From an uncultured Lewinella sp. (lineage in GTDB: Bacteria > Bacteroidota > Bacteroidia > Chitinophagales > Saprospiraceae), in contig CALMYQ010000037.1 of assembly GCA_937873655.1 (NCBI GenBank), positions 1-42,495 on the forward strand: a stretch of 42,495 nucleotides of DNA, given 5' to 3'. The position numbers and the translations under genes were made by a program. The notes beneath the pieces are model-generated. The model was not told the DNA's origin, did no database searches, and saw only the letters and a list, made by a program, of their open reading frames with translations. Of the stretch, positions 24,017 to 35,300 are shown one piece after another. Within the stretch, counting starts at the first letter, position 1, and each line of letters opens with the position of its first letter.

Positions 24017-27000
24017 TCACCGCGCAATCACCAGCTTCTGCACCTGCGTCCCGCCGGCTGCGTCCGTGATCTTCACAAAGTACATGCCCGGTGCTTGTCC
24101 GCTCAGGTCGAAGTTGACCATGGCTTCGATGGCCGCGTCGACCTTTTCTTCCCGGATCACCCTGCCGAGTTCATCGGCGACCTGGATGTTCACCATCGAA
24201 GTGGTCTTCGAAGCGCTCCAGGCGCTGTCCAGGGTCAGGGTAAAGATGCCGGTGGACGGATTGGGCCACAATTCCATCACCGGAAGGTCGGTCGCCGGGA
24301 TAGCCTCGGTTTGGTCTTCATCGCCGCCGCGCATGACGCCGCCGCCGAACGGCGGATCAATAACCACGTGGTCAAAAGTAGCAGTCACCACGCTGTTTGC
24401 GTTTGTACCCCAGGCGATGAGCCCGACCTGGATGCAGTTGTTCATCGGTACGGTGACCGCGAAGGCGTAGGTCCAGGTGACGCCGTTGACCGAATAGTAG
24501 CCCCGGAAGATGTTGCCGGTCCGGACGATGCGCAACCACCTGGCCCCAAATGCGTTGATGTACGACGGGTAAGCAGCCCCGTTGTCGGTGTACCGGACAT
24601 ACCTGGCAATCGCACTGGCGCCCTGATAGGCCATGGCTACCTTCTTGGCGCCCGGCGCATCCGACTCCCGCATCACGATGCCGGCAAAGCCCGGCAGGGT
24701 CAACCCGGCGATATGGGCGGTGATGGACCCGTTACCGCAGAGCTGGTATTTGATATATCCGCTTTCGTCGGAAGTCGCACTCGGTGTGTAACAACCGCTT
24801 GCCATCAGCGTGAAGGTCTCATTCGGCGCATTGTAATCGGCATCGTTGCCGTTGGTGCACCCGATCCCGTCGGGCATCGACATCCAGCCGCAAGGCAGGC
24901 CTTCCGTGGTCACATGCGCGATGCAGGAAGCCGTATTGCCGCTCGGATCCCGGACCGTGACGGTCACCGGCACGATCTCACCCAGATCGGCGCAGGAAAT
25001 GGACGGCGGATCGGCCTCAAACCCGGTTACGGCGCAGTTGTCGCTCGCCGCAGCCATACCCTCAGGATCCAGCAGGAAGGAGGCCTGGCCGTTGAAGGTA
25101 ACCGTGATGTCCGGGCAATCTACCTCAGGATCGATATTGTCCTCCACTGTAACGGTTGCCATACAGGTCGAGGCATTTCCGTTGACATCCGTAACGGTCA
25201 GTGTGACGGTGTTTGCCCCCACGTCCACGCAGCTGAAGGACTGCCCACTGAGAACTGCGGACTGAATCCCGCAGGCGTCGCTTGAGCCGTTATTTACCGC
25301 TTCTGCTGTAAGGGAAGCAGCCCCGTTCTCGTCGAGCTGGACGGTGACGTTCTGACAAACTGCGTCAGGCGCCACATTGTCCTCTACCGTTACGGTTGCC
25401 GTACAGGTCGAAACATTGTCATTGACGTCCGTGACGGTCAGCGTAACGGTATTCGCACCCACATCCCCGCAACTGAAGGACTGCTGACTGAGGACTGCCG
25501 ACTGGATACCGCAGGCGTCGTTGGAGCCGTTATCCACAGCTTCCGGAGTGGTCGATCCATCGCCGTTTTCATCCAGCTGGACGGTGACGTTCTGACAGAG
25601 CGCTTCCGGTGCAACCGGATCCAGTACGGTAATGGTCGCCGGACAAGAACCCTGGTTGCCGTTGACATCCGTTGCGACGAGGGTCACCACGACCGTTCCA
25701 ACATTGTCACAGCCGAATTTGGTCTGGTTGAGCTCCAGGGTCTGGACGCCGCAGGCATCCGAAGAGCCGTTGTCGACCTGTTGCGCGGTAATTTCACCCT
25801 GGCCGTCCTCGTTGAGCAGAACCGTAATGTTGTTGCACAGCGCAACCGGGTTGACATTGTCTTCCACCGAAACAGTGGCCGTACACGTCGAAGTATTGTC
25901 GTTCACGTCGGTCACGGTCAGGGTCACAGTATTCGCTCCCACATCTTCACAGCTGAAAGACTGCAAACTGAGGACTGCCGACTGAACCCCGCAAGCGTCA
26001 TTGGAGCCGTTGTCCACGGCCGCTGCCGTAGTGGAGCCGTCGCCGTTGGCATCCAGCTGGACGGTCACATTCTGACAAAGGGCCGCTGGTGCTACGTTAT
26101 CTTCCACCGTCACGGTTGCTGTACAGGTCGAAGCATTGTCATTAACGTCCGTAACCGTCAGGGTAACGGTATTGCCGCCCACATCCCCGCAACTGAAAGA
26201 CTGCTGACTGAGGACTGTGGACTGAACCCCGCAGGCGTCATTGGAGCCGTTGTTAACCGCAGCTGCCGAGGCGGAACCCGATCCGGCTGCGTTCAACTGC
26301 ACGGTCACATTCTGACAAAGGGCCACTGGCGCTACATTATCTTCCACCGTCACGGTTGCCGTGCAGGTCGAAGCATTGTCATTAACGTCCGTAACCGTCA
26401 GGGTGACGGAATTACTCCCCACATCCCCGCAACTGAAAGACTGCTGACTGAGGACTGTGGACTGAACCCCGCAGGCGTCATTGGAGCCGTTGTTAACCGC
26501 AGCTGCCGAGGCGGAACCCGATCCGGCTGCATTCAGCTGTACGGTGACGTTTTGGCAAAGTGCGGTCGGCGCCACGTTATCTTCCACCGTCACGGTAGCT
26601 GTGCAGGTCGAAGCATTGTCATTGACGTCCGTTACTGTCAGGGTAACGGTATTGCTGCCCACATCCCCGCAACTGAAAGACTGCTGACTGAGGACTGTGG
26701 ACTGAACCCCGCAGGCGTCACCCGAACCGTTATTCACAGCGCTTGCCGTAGTGGAGCCCGATCCGGCTGCGTTGAGCTGAACCGTGACGTTCTGGCAAAG
26801 AGCCACTGGCGCTACGTTATCTTCCACCGTCACGGTTGCTGTACAGGTCGACGAGTTGTCATTGACATCTGTCACAGTGAGGGTGACTGTGTTTGCCCCC
26901 ACATCTCCGCAACTGAAGGACTGCCCACTGAGGACTGCCGACTGGATCCCGCAAGCGTCATTGGAGCCGTTATTCACGGCGCTAGCCGTAGTGGAACCCG

Positions 27001-30000
27001 ATCCGGCTGCGTTGAGCTGAACCGTGACGTTCTGGCAAAGGGCTGTCGGCGCTACATTATCTTCCACCGTCACGGTAGCTGTACAGGTCGACGAGTTGTC
27101 ATTGACGTCCGTTACTGTCAGGGTGACGGTGTTTGCCCCTACATCCCCGCAACTGAAAGACTGCTGACTGAGGACTGTGGACTGAACCCCGCATGCGTCA
27201 TCGGAGCCGTTGTTAACCGCAGCTGCCGAGGCGGAACCCGATCCGGCTGCGTTCAGCTGTACGGTGACGTTTTGGCAAAGTGCGGTCGGCGCCACGTTAT
27301 CTTCCACCGTCACGGTTGCCGTACAAGTCGAAGCATTGTTGTTGTCATCGGTAGCGGTGAGGGTGACGGTATTGCCGCCTACATCCCCGCAGTCAAAAGC
27401 CGTCTGGCTGAGGCTGAGACTGACCGGCCCGGTTGAACAAGCGTCTCCGGAGCCGTTATTGACGGCTGCTGCCGTGGTAGAGCCTGCGCCGGCTGCATTG
27501 AGTTGAACGGTGACGTTCTGACAAAGGGCGGTCGGGGCCACGTTATCCTCAACTGTAACGGTGGCCGTACAGGTCGAAACATTGCCGTTGTTATCCGTAA
27601 CGGTGAGGGTGACGGTATTTGCTCCGATATCCGCACAACTGAAGGACTGCCCACTGAGCACTGTGGACTGGATCCCGCAAGCGTCATTGGAGCCGTTATT
27701 CACGGCGCTAGCCGTAGTGGAACCCGATCCGGCTGCGTTGAGCTGAACCGTGACGTTCTGGCAAAGGGCTGTCGGCGCTACATTATCTTCCACCGTCACG
27801 GTAGCTGTGCAGGTCGACGAGTTGTCATTGACATCTGTCACAGTGAGGGTGACGGTGTTTGCCCCCACATCCCCGCAACTGAAGGACTGCTGACTGAGGA
27901 CTGTGGACTGAACCCCGCAAGCGTCATCGGAGCCGTTGTTAACCGCAGCTGCCGAGGCGGAACCCGATCCGGCTGCATTCAACTGCACAGTGACATTCTG
28001 ACAAAGGGCGGTCGGGGCCACATTATCTTCCACCGTAACAGTAGCTGTACAGGCGCTCTGGTCGTTATTGATATCCGTTATTGTCAGGGTAACCGTGGCC
28101 GGCGTGCCTGTGTCGTTGCAATCAAAGCTGGTAACATCGATCCCAATGGACTGGAGGCCGCAACCGGCGGTACTGCCGTTGTCGACATCACCGACCGCCA
28201 ATGTGCCGTCTCCGTTTGCATCGAGTTGAACCGTGGCATTTTTGCAGAGTGCCTGAGGCGGAGCGCAACACGGGTTGTTGTCATCGGCTACCGTTACGGT
28301 CGAAGTACAGGTAGCCGAATTGCCATGGGTATCAAAAACGGTCAGCGTTACAGTATTGGGCCCCAGGTCATCGCAGTCAAACGAAGTTTGGCTGGGGGTG
28401 CGTATCGGTGCACCGCAGGCGTCTCCGGAGCCGTTGTTGATATCGTCACCGGCAAGGGAGGCCGTATGATTGATACCCAGTTGCAAGGTGATATCCTTGC
28501 AAACCGCAATCGGCGGTGTATTGTCCTGCACCGTTACGTTGGCGGTACAAGTCGACGTATTGCCGTTGATGTCCTCCACGGTCAGGGTCAGGGTATTGGA
28601 TCCTACATTTCCACAATTGTAAACGGTCGGAGGACCGCCGAGTGTGGCTATGCCGCAATTGTCGAAGGAACCGTTATTTAAACTTGCCGGAAAGACGGTG
28701 ACAATACCCGAAATGTTGAGCTGTGCGGTAATGTCCATACAAAGCGCGGTCGGGGCCACATTGTCTTCCACTTCGACATTTGCGGTACAGGTGGAAATAT
28801 TGCCGTTGTTGTCCGTAACGGTCAGGGTAACGGTTTTAATGCCGACGTCGGCACAATCAAAGTCAGTCTGGCTGAGGCTCAGGGATTGCAACCCGCAATC
28901 CGCCGTACTGCCGTTGTCGATATCGCCGGTTGTAATGGAGGCGTCTCCGGCTGCATCCAGTTGAACGGTCACATTTTTACAAAACGCCTGGGGCGGATCG
29001 CAACACGGATTGACGTCCGCCGCCGCCGTTACATTGGAGGTGCAGGTGGAGGAGTTGCCGTTGACGTCGGTCACCGTCAGGGTGACGGTAGAAGTCGTTC
29101 CGACATCATTGCAGTCAAAATTGGTAATGCTTGGAGTTAAGGCGCCGATCCCGCAGTTATCCGAAGAGCCGTTGTCAATATCGGCGCCGGTGATCGTAGC
29201 GGTATGGGACGGGCTCATCTGGACGGTAATGTCTTTGCATAATGCCGTCGGGGCCTGTGCGTCATTGATCTGAATATAAAAAGAACAGGTATTCTGATTT
29301 CCGGAAGGATCTGTGGCCAGCCATTCCATTTCATACCGGCCTACATCGTAGAATCCGCTCGGGTTGGCGCTGTAGCCGCTGAAGCTCCCCAGCGGGATGC
29401 CGAGCTGATCGACGAGGCGATACCTGGCCACCAGATTCGCGATGCCGCAATTGTCATTCGCGACCGGGGTCGGCACATCGATCCCGCGCCCGCATTGGTT
29501 GGCCTGGTTATTGAAGGAAACGTCACCCGGACAAATCAGGGAAGGCGACGTCAGATCCAGCACATTTACAGTTGTTGTGCAAGCATCGGTATCGCCTTTA
29601 TTGTCGGTCACGGTCAGCGTGACGGTCTGAATTCCGATGGAAGCGCAGTTGAACGAACCCGGGGAAACGCTCAGGCCTTGCAACCCGCAACCCGCCGTAC
29701 TGCCGGCATCTACCTGGAGTGTCAACAGGGGGACGGCGCCGGCGCCGTTCAGGACCAGGCTGACCGGTCCGGTCACGCAGTTGGCAACCGGCGGGTTGCA
29801 ACAGACCGTTTTGACTAAAATTTCGTCGCTGGCGCTGGAAGAGCAACCGCCCGGAAGGGTATAGGTCACGGTTATGTTTCCGCCGGCCGTAGCCGAAGGA
29901 TTGAAGGAAAAGGTCGAACCGTTGTTTTCGTCCGTCACGCCGGTACCGCTGTACACGCCGCCGGAGGGAGAACCGCCGCCCAGACCGGTGATGATGCCGT

Positions 30001-31951
30001 CTTCCACGCAAACATCCAATGACGGCGCCGTGAAGGTAACAACCGGTTGGTTGATCTGCACCACGAATTCGGTAGCGGGTCCTTCGCAGCCGTAGGAGTT
30101 CACCTGGGTTACCCAATAGGACTGCGTGGTCGTATTGTGCGGGTCGTAGGAGGCCGTCGGGCCGGCAAGCAGGTTGGCCGGGCCGAGGTCTGGGTTGGCG
30201 TCGTAGAAATTGAACAGGCAATCCGCCGGTCCGTCGGCGTAAATGCCGAAATTATCAATAGCATATTCCTCGCCGGTTTCATCCACATGCATGAAGATGC
30301 GCAGTTTGAACCCTGGGCCCGGGGTCGGAATAGGGAAGGAAAACTCCTTGAAATCGCGCGTCAGCAGGTCGCAGTCACCGACACCGTCAAAGTCCGTATC
30401 CAGCGACAAACCTACCCCGCCCGCACTGCGCGCAAATTGCAGCGCGGGTATCCAGAAACCGGCATCGATCTGGTAATCGACCCGGAGATAACTGTCGGGT
30501 TCGCCGACATTAGCGCCCGATCCGTTCGGTGAGAAAGGCGAATTGGGGTTGGCCGCGAACAGGCCTTTAAAAACCACGCCGGTCTCGCCGACGATATTCG
30601 TGGTGGGGCCGCCCGCCGAGAAATCGATCTGCAGCGAGGGGTCGCCGTTGCCGACCAGCAGGTTGTCGTGGTCTTCACCGGCCCAGTAGTAGGAACCTAC
30701 CTCGCCGTTATAGTCGATGTTGAGGTCTGCATCCGTTACCCGGTTGAAATAGGCGTCCGGGGTGCCGATGGTTTCCAGGGTAGCGTCATAGCGGGTTTGT
30801 TCGCCGTCTGTTTCAAACGATTCGATGAACAGCACTTTCTGGCCGGTACATCCGCCACCGGAGGCGACCGGAAAGATTTCCGTCGATCCGACCGCGCAAG
30901 CGTCAATCGTCTGGGTCTGGGGCGCGGCCGGTAAGGGATGCACGGTCAGTTGGGAGCAGGCTTCCGCATCACAACCGCCCGAGCCGACGGTGTAAACGAC
31001 GGTAAAGGTACCGGCTGCCGTCGGATTGAAGGTAAAGGTTGAACCGTTGTTGTTGTCGGTCACACCCGGGCCGCTGTACACACCGCCGGCGGGTTGACCG
31101 CCGCCCAGGACCTGGACGCCGTCGCCGACACAGATATCGGCCAGGCCCGTGAATACGGGAGGCGTGATTTCCGGTACGCCGCAACCGCAATTGCCGGGTT
31201 CTGTTTTGTTCGGGTCGTTGGGGCAACCATCCACATCATTGCAGACGCCGTCCAGGTCGCTGTCGCCGATCGGGCCGCAAGGGTCGATGATGACGTTGGA
31301 TGTGGGGACGGAAACGTTGTCGAACCAAATGGATTCGGATTCACCATTCTGATCAACGCAAACCCTGATGACAAGCGTGTTTCCGGAAAGGTTGGAAATC
31401 GTAAAGGTGGTTGAGTTAAAATCGGCGGAAGCAAATCCGAACTGGATAAAAGCCCCGCCGTCCAGGCTGTATTCTGCGCGAATATAGTCGTCGGATTGAG
31501 GGGTGCCGGTTTCTCCTGCGTCAATGGAAATGCTGACGGGACCGGCAGACCCGATCAACAGGGTCGGGCTGACCCAGCACATTTCATTATCCGGGTCATT
31601 GACCTGAAATCTATCGCCTACAACACCGAAATCATCAGGACTTGAGTGGTCAAACCCCGTGAAGTTATTCCCCGTGATCGTCCAGGTGATTCCTGTCATA
31701 TCAGGCGGCACAACCGAACAGGTAGAGGTGTTGTCAAGTCCATCCGGATCGCCGGTACAGGCTGATCCGCAATCGCTGATGCCGGTGGCCGAAGGCGGGC
31801 AGATAGCGCTGACCAGCCCTTTGCCGTTCTGGCCGTTGAAGGTTTCAAGGTACTGCCCCGAAACGAGGCCAGGGATGATCGCAAGTACAAGAATCGCGAT
31901 TTTTTGGGTAAGGTTGCGAAATAGGGCGTTTCGCAAAAAATAGTGTTTCAT
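24017..31951 (-). CDS. Giant secreted HYR-like repeat protein with DUF1349-like domain and T9SS sorting domain
   Basis: This 2644-residue exported protein begins with a signal peptide (about 1-33; MKHYFLRNALFRNLTQKIAI). Domains in order are a jelly-roll-like domain starting YLETFNGQNGKGLV, a thrombospondin-3-like calcium motif (DSDLDGVCNDVDGCPNDPNK) and PKD-like segments around a conserved block (377-510) identical to one in the neighbour at 32332. About 20 HYR-like sandwiches follow, each with four cysteines (pattern ALCQN...DACG...FSCGD...STCTA). Eight of them (about 1309-1950) are nearly identical. The DUF1349-like domain (about 2349-2540) and a type A sorting domain (about 2555-2644) close the chain. 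It has its own likely promoter (32175-32206) and terminator (23858-23898), so it is a single-gene unit. It is a paralogue of 32332-40419. The likely role is adhesion or cell-surface fibre; no catalytic site is seen. Confidence 0.9.
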   Translation of the reverse strand: MKHYFLRNALFRNLTQKIAILVLAIIPGLVSGQYLETFNGQNGKGLVSAICPPSATGISDCGSACTGDPDGLDNTSTCSVVPPDMTGITWTITGNNFTGFDHSSPDDFGVVGDRFQVNDPDNEMCWVSPTLLIGSAGPVSISIDAGETGTPQSDDYIRAEYSLDGGAFIQFGFASADFNSTTFTISNLSGNTLVIRVCVDQNGESESIWFDNVSVPTSNVIIDPCGPIGDSDLDGVCNDVDGCPNDPNKTEPGNCGCGVPEITPPVFTGLADICVGDGVQVLGGGQPAGGVYSGPGVTDNNNGSTFTFNPTAAGTFTVVYTVGSGGCDAEACSQLTVHPLPAAPQTQTIDACAVGSTEIFPVASGGGCTGQKVLFIESFETDGEQTRYDATLETIGTPDAYFNRVTDADLNIDYNGEVGSYYWAGEDHDNLLVGNGDPSLQIDFSAGGPTTNIVGETGVVFKGLFAANPNSPFSPNGSGANVGEPDSYLRVDYQIDAGFWIPALQFARSAGGVGLSLDTDFDGVGDCDLLTRDFKEFSFPIPTPGPGFKLRIFMHVDETGEEYAIDNFGIYADGPADCLFNFYDANPDLGPANLLAGPTASYDPHNTTTQSYWVTQVNSYGCEGPATEFVVQINQPVVTFTAPSLDVCVEDGIITGLGGGSPSGGVYSGTGVTDENNGSTFSFNPSATAGGNITVTYTLPGGCSSSASDEILVKTVCCNPPVANCVTGPVSLVLNGAGAVPLLTLQVDAGSTAGCGLQGLSVSPGSFNCASIGIQTVTLTVTDNKGDTDACTTTVNVLDLTSPSLICPGDVSFNNQANQCGRGIDVPTPVANDNCGIANLVARYRLVDQLGIPLGSFSGYSANPSGFYDVGRYEMEWLATDPSGNQNTCSFYIQINDAQAPTALCKDITVQMSPSHTATITGADIDNGSSDNCGIGALTPSITNFDCNDVGTTSTVTLTVTDVNGNSSTCTSNVTAAADVNPCCDPPQAFCKNVTVQLDAAGDASITTGDIDNGSTADCGLQSLSLSQTDFDCADVGIKTVTLTVTDNNGNISTCTANVEVEDNVAPTALCMDITAQLNISGIVTVFPASLNNGSFDNCGIATLGGPPTVYNCGNVGSNTLTLTVEDINGNTSTCTANVTVQDNTPPIAVCKDITLQLGINHTASLAGDDINNGSGDACGAPIRTPSQTSFDCDDLGPNTVTLTVFDTHGNSATCTSTVTVADDNNPCCAPPQALCKNATVQLDANGDGTLAVGDVDNGSTAGCGLQSIGIDVTSFDCNDTGTPATVTLTITDINNDQSACTATVTVEDNVAPTALCQNVTVQLNAAGSGSASAAAVNNGSDDACGVQSTVLSQQSFSCGDVGANTVTLTVTDVNDNSSTCTATVTVEDNVAPTALCQNVTVQLNAAGSGSTTASAVNNGSNDACGIQSTVLSGQSFSCADIGANTVTLTVTDNNGNVSTCTATVTVEDNVAPTALCQNVTVQLNAAGAGSTTAAAVNNGSGDACSTGPVSLSLSQTAFDCGDVGGNTVTLTATDDNNNASTCTATVTVEDNVAPTALCQNVTVQLNAAGSGSASAAAVNNGSDDACGVQSTVLSQQSFSCGDVGANTVTLTVTDVNDNSSTCTATVTVEDNVAPTALCQNVTVQLNAAGSGSTTASAVNNGSNDACGIQSAVLSGQSFSCGDVGANTVTLTVTDVNDNSSTCTATVTVEDNVAPVALCQNVTVQLNAAGSGSTTASAVNNGSGDACGVQSTVLSQQSFSCGDVGSNTVTLTVTDVNDNASTCTATVTVEDNVAPTALCQNVTVQLNAAGSGSASAAAVNNGSNDACGVQSTVLSQQSFSCGDVGSNSVTLTVTDVNDNASTCTATVTVEDNVAPVALCQNVTVQLNAAGSGSASAAAVNNGSNDACGVQSTVLSQQSFSCGDVGGNTVTLTVTDVNDNASTCTATVTVEDNVAPAALCQNVTVQLDANGDGSTTAAAVDNGSNDACGVQSAVLSLQSFSCEDVGANTVTLTVTDVNDNTSTCTATVSVEDNVNPVALCNNITVLLNEDGQGEITAQQVDNGSSDACGVQTLELNQTKFGCDNVGTVVVTLVATDVNGNQGSCPATITVLDPVAPEALCQNVTVQLDENGDGSTTPEAVDNGSNDACGIQSAVLSQQSFSCGDVGANTVTLTVTDVNDNVSTCTATVTVEDNVAPDAVCQNVTVQLDENGAASLTAEAVNNGSSDACGIQSAVLSGQSFSCVDVGANTVTLTVTDVNGNASTCMATVTVEDNIDPEVDCPDITVTFNGQASFLLDPEGMAAASDNCAVTGFEADPPSISCADLGEIVPVTVTVRDPSGNTASCIAHVTTEGLPCGWMSMPDGIGCTNGNDADYNAPNETFTLMASGCYTPSATSDESGYIKYQLCGNGSITAHIAGLTLPGFAGIVMRESDAPGAKKVAMAYQGASAIARYVRYTDNGAAYPSYINAFGARWLRIVRTGNIFRGYYSVNGVTWTYAFAVTVPMNNCIQVGLIAWGTNANSVVTATFDHVVIDPPFGGGVMRGGDEDQTEAIPATDLPVMELWPNPSTGIFTLTLDSAWSASKTTSMVNIQVADELGRVIREEKVDAAIEAMVNFDLSGQAPGMYFVKITDAAGGTQVQKLVIAR
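26101..28026 (-). repeat. Eight near-identical 240-base HYR-encoding repeats
   Basis: Units begin at 26101, 26341, 26581, 26821, 27061, 27301, 27547 and 27787. Seven are 240 bases and one is 246, which adds two residues (ACSTGPVSLSLS variant). Stretches of 60 or more bases are identical between units, for example around 26221-26290 and 26461-26530. All are in frame. Confidence 0.9.
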
Positions 31952-32174
31952 AATTGGATGGTTGTAAATAAAAATATTATATGAAATTGATTTTCAAATA
32001 CTTAATTGATTTTTTTTGTGAATTTGTTTAGTGGGTATACTAACGGCAGAATACAACAATGCTTATCCTTGGATGCCATTGGAGTGGACCAAAAAAGCAG
32101 AAAAACGATTGGAAAGCCTCTAAAACTTAAGTGCTTAAATCGGAAAGATCGGGGGAAGGGGAAACACTAAAGCC
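31952..32174 (-). promoter_or_regulatory. Long 5' leader of the giant gene at 24017-31951
   Basis: The predicted leader of about 215 bases has no Shine-Dalgarno site. It shares elements with the leader at 40420-40640. TACAACCATC lies just before the ATG (next to TTATG in both), and TTTAGAGGCT lies about 165 bases upstream (32115-32124 reversed). No known riboswitch is recognised. Confidence 0.5.
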
Positions 32175-32206
32175 CAAATGTAGGCATAATCCTTAAAACG
32201 GCCAAG
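32175..32206 (-). promoter_or_regulatory. Promoter of the giant gene at 24017-31951
   Basis: On the - strand CTTG (32206-32203), a 20-base spacer and TACATTTG (32182-32175) fit the Bacteroidota consensus, perfect at -7 with one mismatch at -33. Its distance from the ATG (about 224 bases) is nearly equal to that of the paralogue's promoter. Confidence 0.6.
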
Positions 32207-32264
32207 ATTTATTAAATATTAAAATTAAATTAATGTTTTGCCTTGTAAATCAAATTGATTCATG

Positions 32265-32300
32265 AAAAAAAACGACCCGGGAAGATCCACTCCCGGGCCG
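32265..32300 (-). terminator. Terminator of the giant gene at 32332-40419
   Basis: On the - strand CGGCCCGGGA, an 8-base loop and TCCCGGGTCG form a ten-pair stem (one G-U), followed by eight T (32272-32265). It lies 32 bases beyond the stop codon, and it isolates this gene from the paralogue next to it. Confidence 0.85.
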
Positions 32301-32331
32301 TTTACTGTTATTGATTGAATATTGCGTCTTT

Positions 32332-35300
32332 CTATGGTCTGACCACCAGCAGCCTGAGGGCCGTTGAATGGCCTTCGCTATCCTGCACACGGATGAAATA
32401 CACCCCTGGTGCCTGACGGCTCATATCGAGGCTGACCGTATTGTCAACCCTGGCATCTACCCGATGGGTAGCAACCACCTTGCCGAATTCGTCCATTACG
32501 GTTACCGATACCTCGGCTGATTCGGTACGACCCCATTCTTCGCTCAGTGAAAGGGTCGCCAGATTGGCAGCCGGGTTGGGCCACAATTCAACTGCCGGCG
32601 AGGATGCGGGTTCCAGACTTGCTGAGAATTCCGGATCGAAAGCGCTGCGCTGGTTCATGCCGCCGCTGTAAGGCGGGGTGATCGTGACGTGGTCAAAGGT
32701 CGCTGTCACCGCGCTGCCGGAGCTGGCGCCCCACGCGATCAAACCGATCTGGATGCATTCATTCATCGGTACGGAAACGGTAAAGGCGTAAGTCCAGTTG
32801 ATGCCGTTGTAAGAATGGTATCCTTTGAAGATATTGCCCGTGCGTTCGATGCGGAGCCACCTGGAGCCCGGCGTATTGATATACGACGGATAGGCCGGAC
32901 CGTTGGTGGTGTAGCGGATGTAGCGTGCTATCGCATTCACACCCTGGTAGGCCATGGCTACTTTTTTGGCGCCCGGGTCATCCGATTCGCGCATGACGAT
33001 GCCTGCGAATCCGGGCAGGGTGAGGCCTGCGATATGCGCCGTGATGGAGCCGTCGCCGCAAAGCGGGAACTTGATGAAGCCGCTTTCGTCGGAGGTAGCG
33101 CTCGGGGTATAACAACCGCTGGCCATCAGCGTAAAGGTCTCGCTCGGAATGTCGTAATCCGCTTCGTTGCCATTGGTGCAACCGATGCCGTCGGGCATTT
33201 CCATCCAACCGCAAGGCAGGCCTTCAACGGTTACCAGGGAAGTACAGGAAGCTGTATTGCCGCTCGGGTCATTTACCGTTACCGTTACCGGAATCGTCTC
33301 GCCGAGGGTCGAACAATCCAGCAGCGGGGGATTCGTTGCGTAGCCGTCGATGGTGCAGTTGTCGGTTCCTTCGGCCATGGTCGAGCCGTCGAGGATGATC
33401 GAGCCTTCACCGTTGAGGGTCACCGTGATATCGTTGCATTCCACTTCCGGATCGATATCGTCGCCTACCGTTACGGTAGCCGTACAGGTTGCCGTATTGT
33501 CATTGATGTCCGTTACGGTCAGCGTTACGGTAACGACTCCGGCGTCGGAGCAATCAAAAGAGGTCTGGTTCAGGCTGACGCCGGCCAGGCCGCAGGCGTC
33601 CGTCGAGCCGTTGTCAATGGCTTCGGCCGTCGTGGTGGCTCCACTGTTTTCATCCAGCTGGACGGTTACATTCTGACAAAGCGCTGTCGGCGCTATGTTA
33701 TCTTCCACCGTTACGGTTGCTGTACAGGTCGAAGTATTCTCGTTGACGTCGGTCACCGTCAGGGTCACCGTATTGGCGCCGGCATTGTTGCAGTTAAAAC
33801 CGGTCTGGCTCAATTCCAGGCTCTGAATGCCGCAGGCATCCTCTGAGCCGTTGTCGACCGCTTCGGCCGTTGTGGAGCCCTCGCCGTTCTCTCCGAGCTG
33901 TACCGTTACGTTCTGGCACAAGGCTTCCGGAGCGACCGGGTCGATGATGGTGACCGTAGCGGGGCAGGTGCCCTGGTTGGTGTTGACGTCGGTAGCGATC
34001 AGCGTAACGACGACCGTACCTACATTGCCGCAGTCGAACTTGGTCTGGTTGAGGGTCAGCGTAAAGATGCCGCAGGCGTCGCTGGAGCCGTTATCGACTT
34101 GCTGAGCCGTGATCTCGCCCTGTCCGTCGTCGTTGAGCAGTACCGTAATGTCGTTGCACAAAGCCACCGGCGCTATCTGGTCGGCTACATTCACCGTTGC
34201 CGTACAGGTTGACTGGTTGCCGTTGTTATCCGTTACCGTCAGCGTTACGGTATTGTCCCCGACATCCGCACAACTGAAGGACTGCCCACTGAGAACGGTG
34301 GACTGAACTCCGCAAGCGTCGTTGGAGCCGTTATCGACATCCTCTGCCGTAGTGGAGCCTTGGCCGTTCTCATCCAGTTGAACGGTTACATTCCGGCAAA
34401 GCGCTGTCGGTGCTACATTATCTTCTACGGTTACGTTTGCTGAACAGGTCGAAGCATTGCCGTTGACATCGGTTACCGTCAGCGTTACCGTATTGCTGCC
34501 CACATTTGCACAGGTAAAGGACAGCGGGCTGAGGACTGCGGACTGAACCCCGCAGGCGTCGCTGGAGCCGTTGTTCACCGCTTCGGCAGCCGCTGAGCCT
34601 TCGCCGTTCTCATCCAGCTGAACGGTGATGTTTTGGCAGAGCGCTGTCGGCACTACGTTATCTTCCACCGTTACAGTTGCAGAACAGGTCGAAGCATTGC
34701 CGTTGACGTCGGTCACGGTCAGGGTGACGGTATTGGCGCCCACATCCTCACAACTGAAGGACTGCGGGCTGAGAACTGTAGACTGAACCCCGCACGCATC
34801 GAACGAGTTGTTGTCAACATTTCCGGCGGAAGCTGTTCCCTCTCCGTTGGCGCCCAGTTGAACCGTTGTGTTCTGACAATTGGCGGTCGGCGCCACGTTG
34901 TCCTCTACGGTTACCGTTGCCGTACAGGTAGCAGTATTTTCATTGACATCAGATACGGTCAGGGTGACGGTTACCGGGCTGCCTACATCGTTGCAATCAA
35001 AATCGGCAATGTCAACCTCCAGGGATTCCAGTCCGCATTCGGACGTACTGCCGTTGTCGATATCATCACCGGTGATGGTCGCGTTACCGGAACCGTCCAG
35101 TTGTACCGTAATATTCTGGCAAACGGCTTGCGGCCCTTCACAGCATGGATTCTGGGAATCGGAAACGGTAATGGTTGCTGAGCATGTCGAAGCATTGCCG
35201 TAATTGTCCGTTACGGTCAGCGTGACGGAAACCGGCTCTGCAACGTCGTCGCAATCAAAACCGGTCTGATTCAGGCTGATCGAAGCGATGCCGCAGTTGT

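Noticed and set aside
26101..28026. CRISPR-like regular spacing
   Set aside because: The repeats are 240 bases long without unique spacers and encode an in-frame protein fold.
25781..28681. Long + strand open frames with repeated arginine- and histidine-rich units inside the HYR array
   Set aside because: Their periodicity simply mirrors the 240-base repeats of the - strand gene. No start signal or domain supports them.
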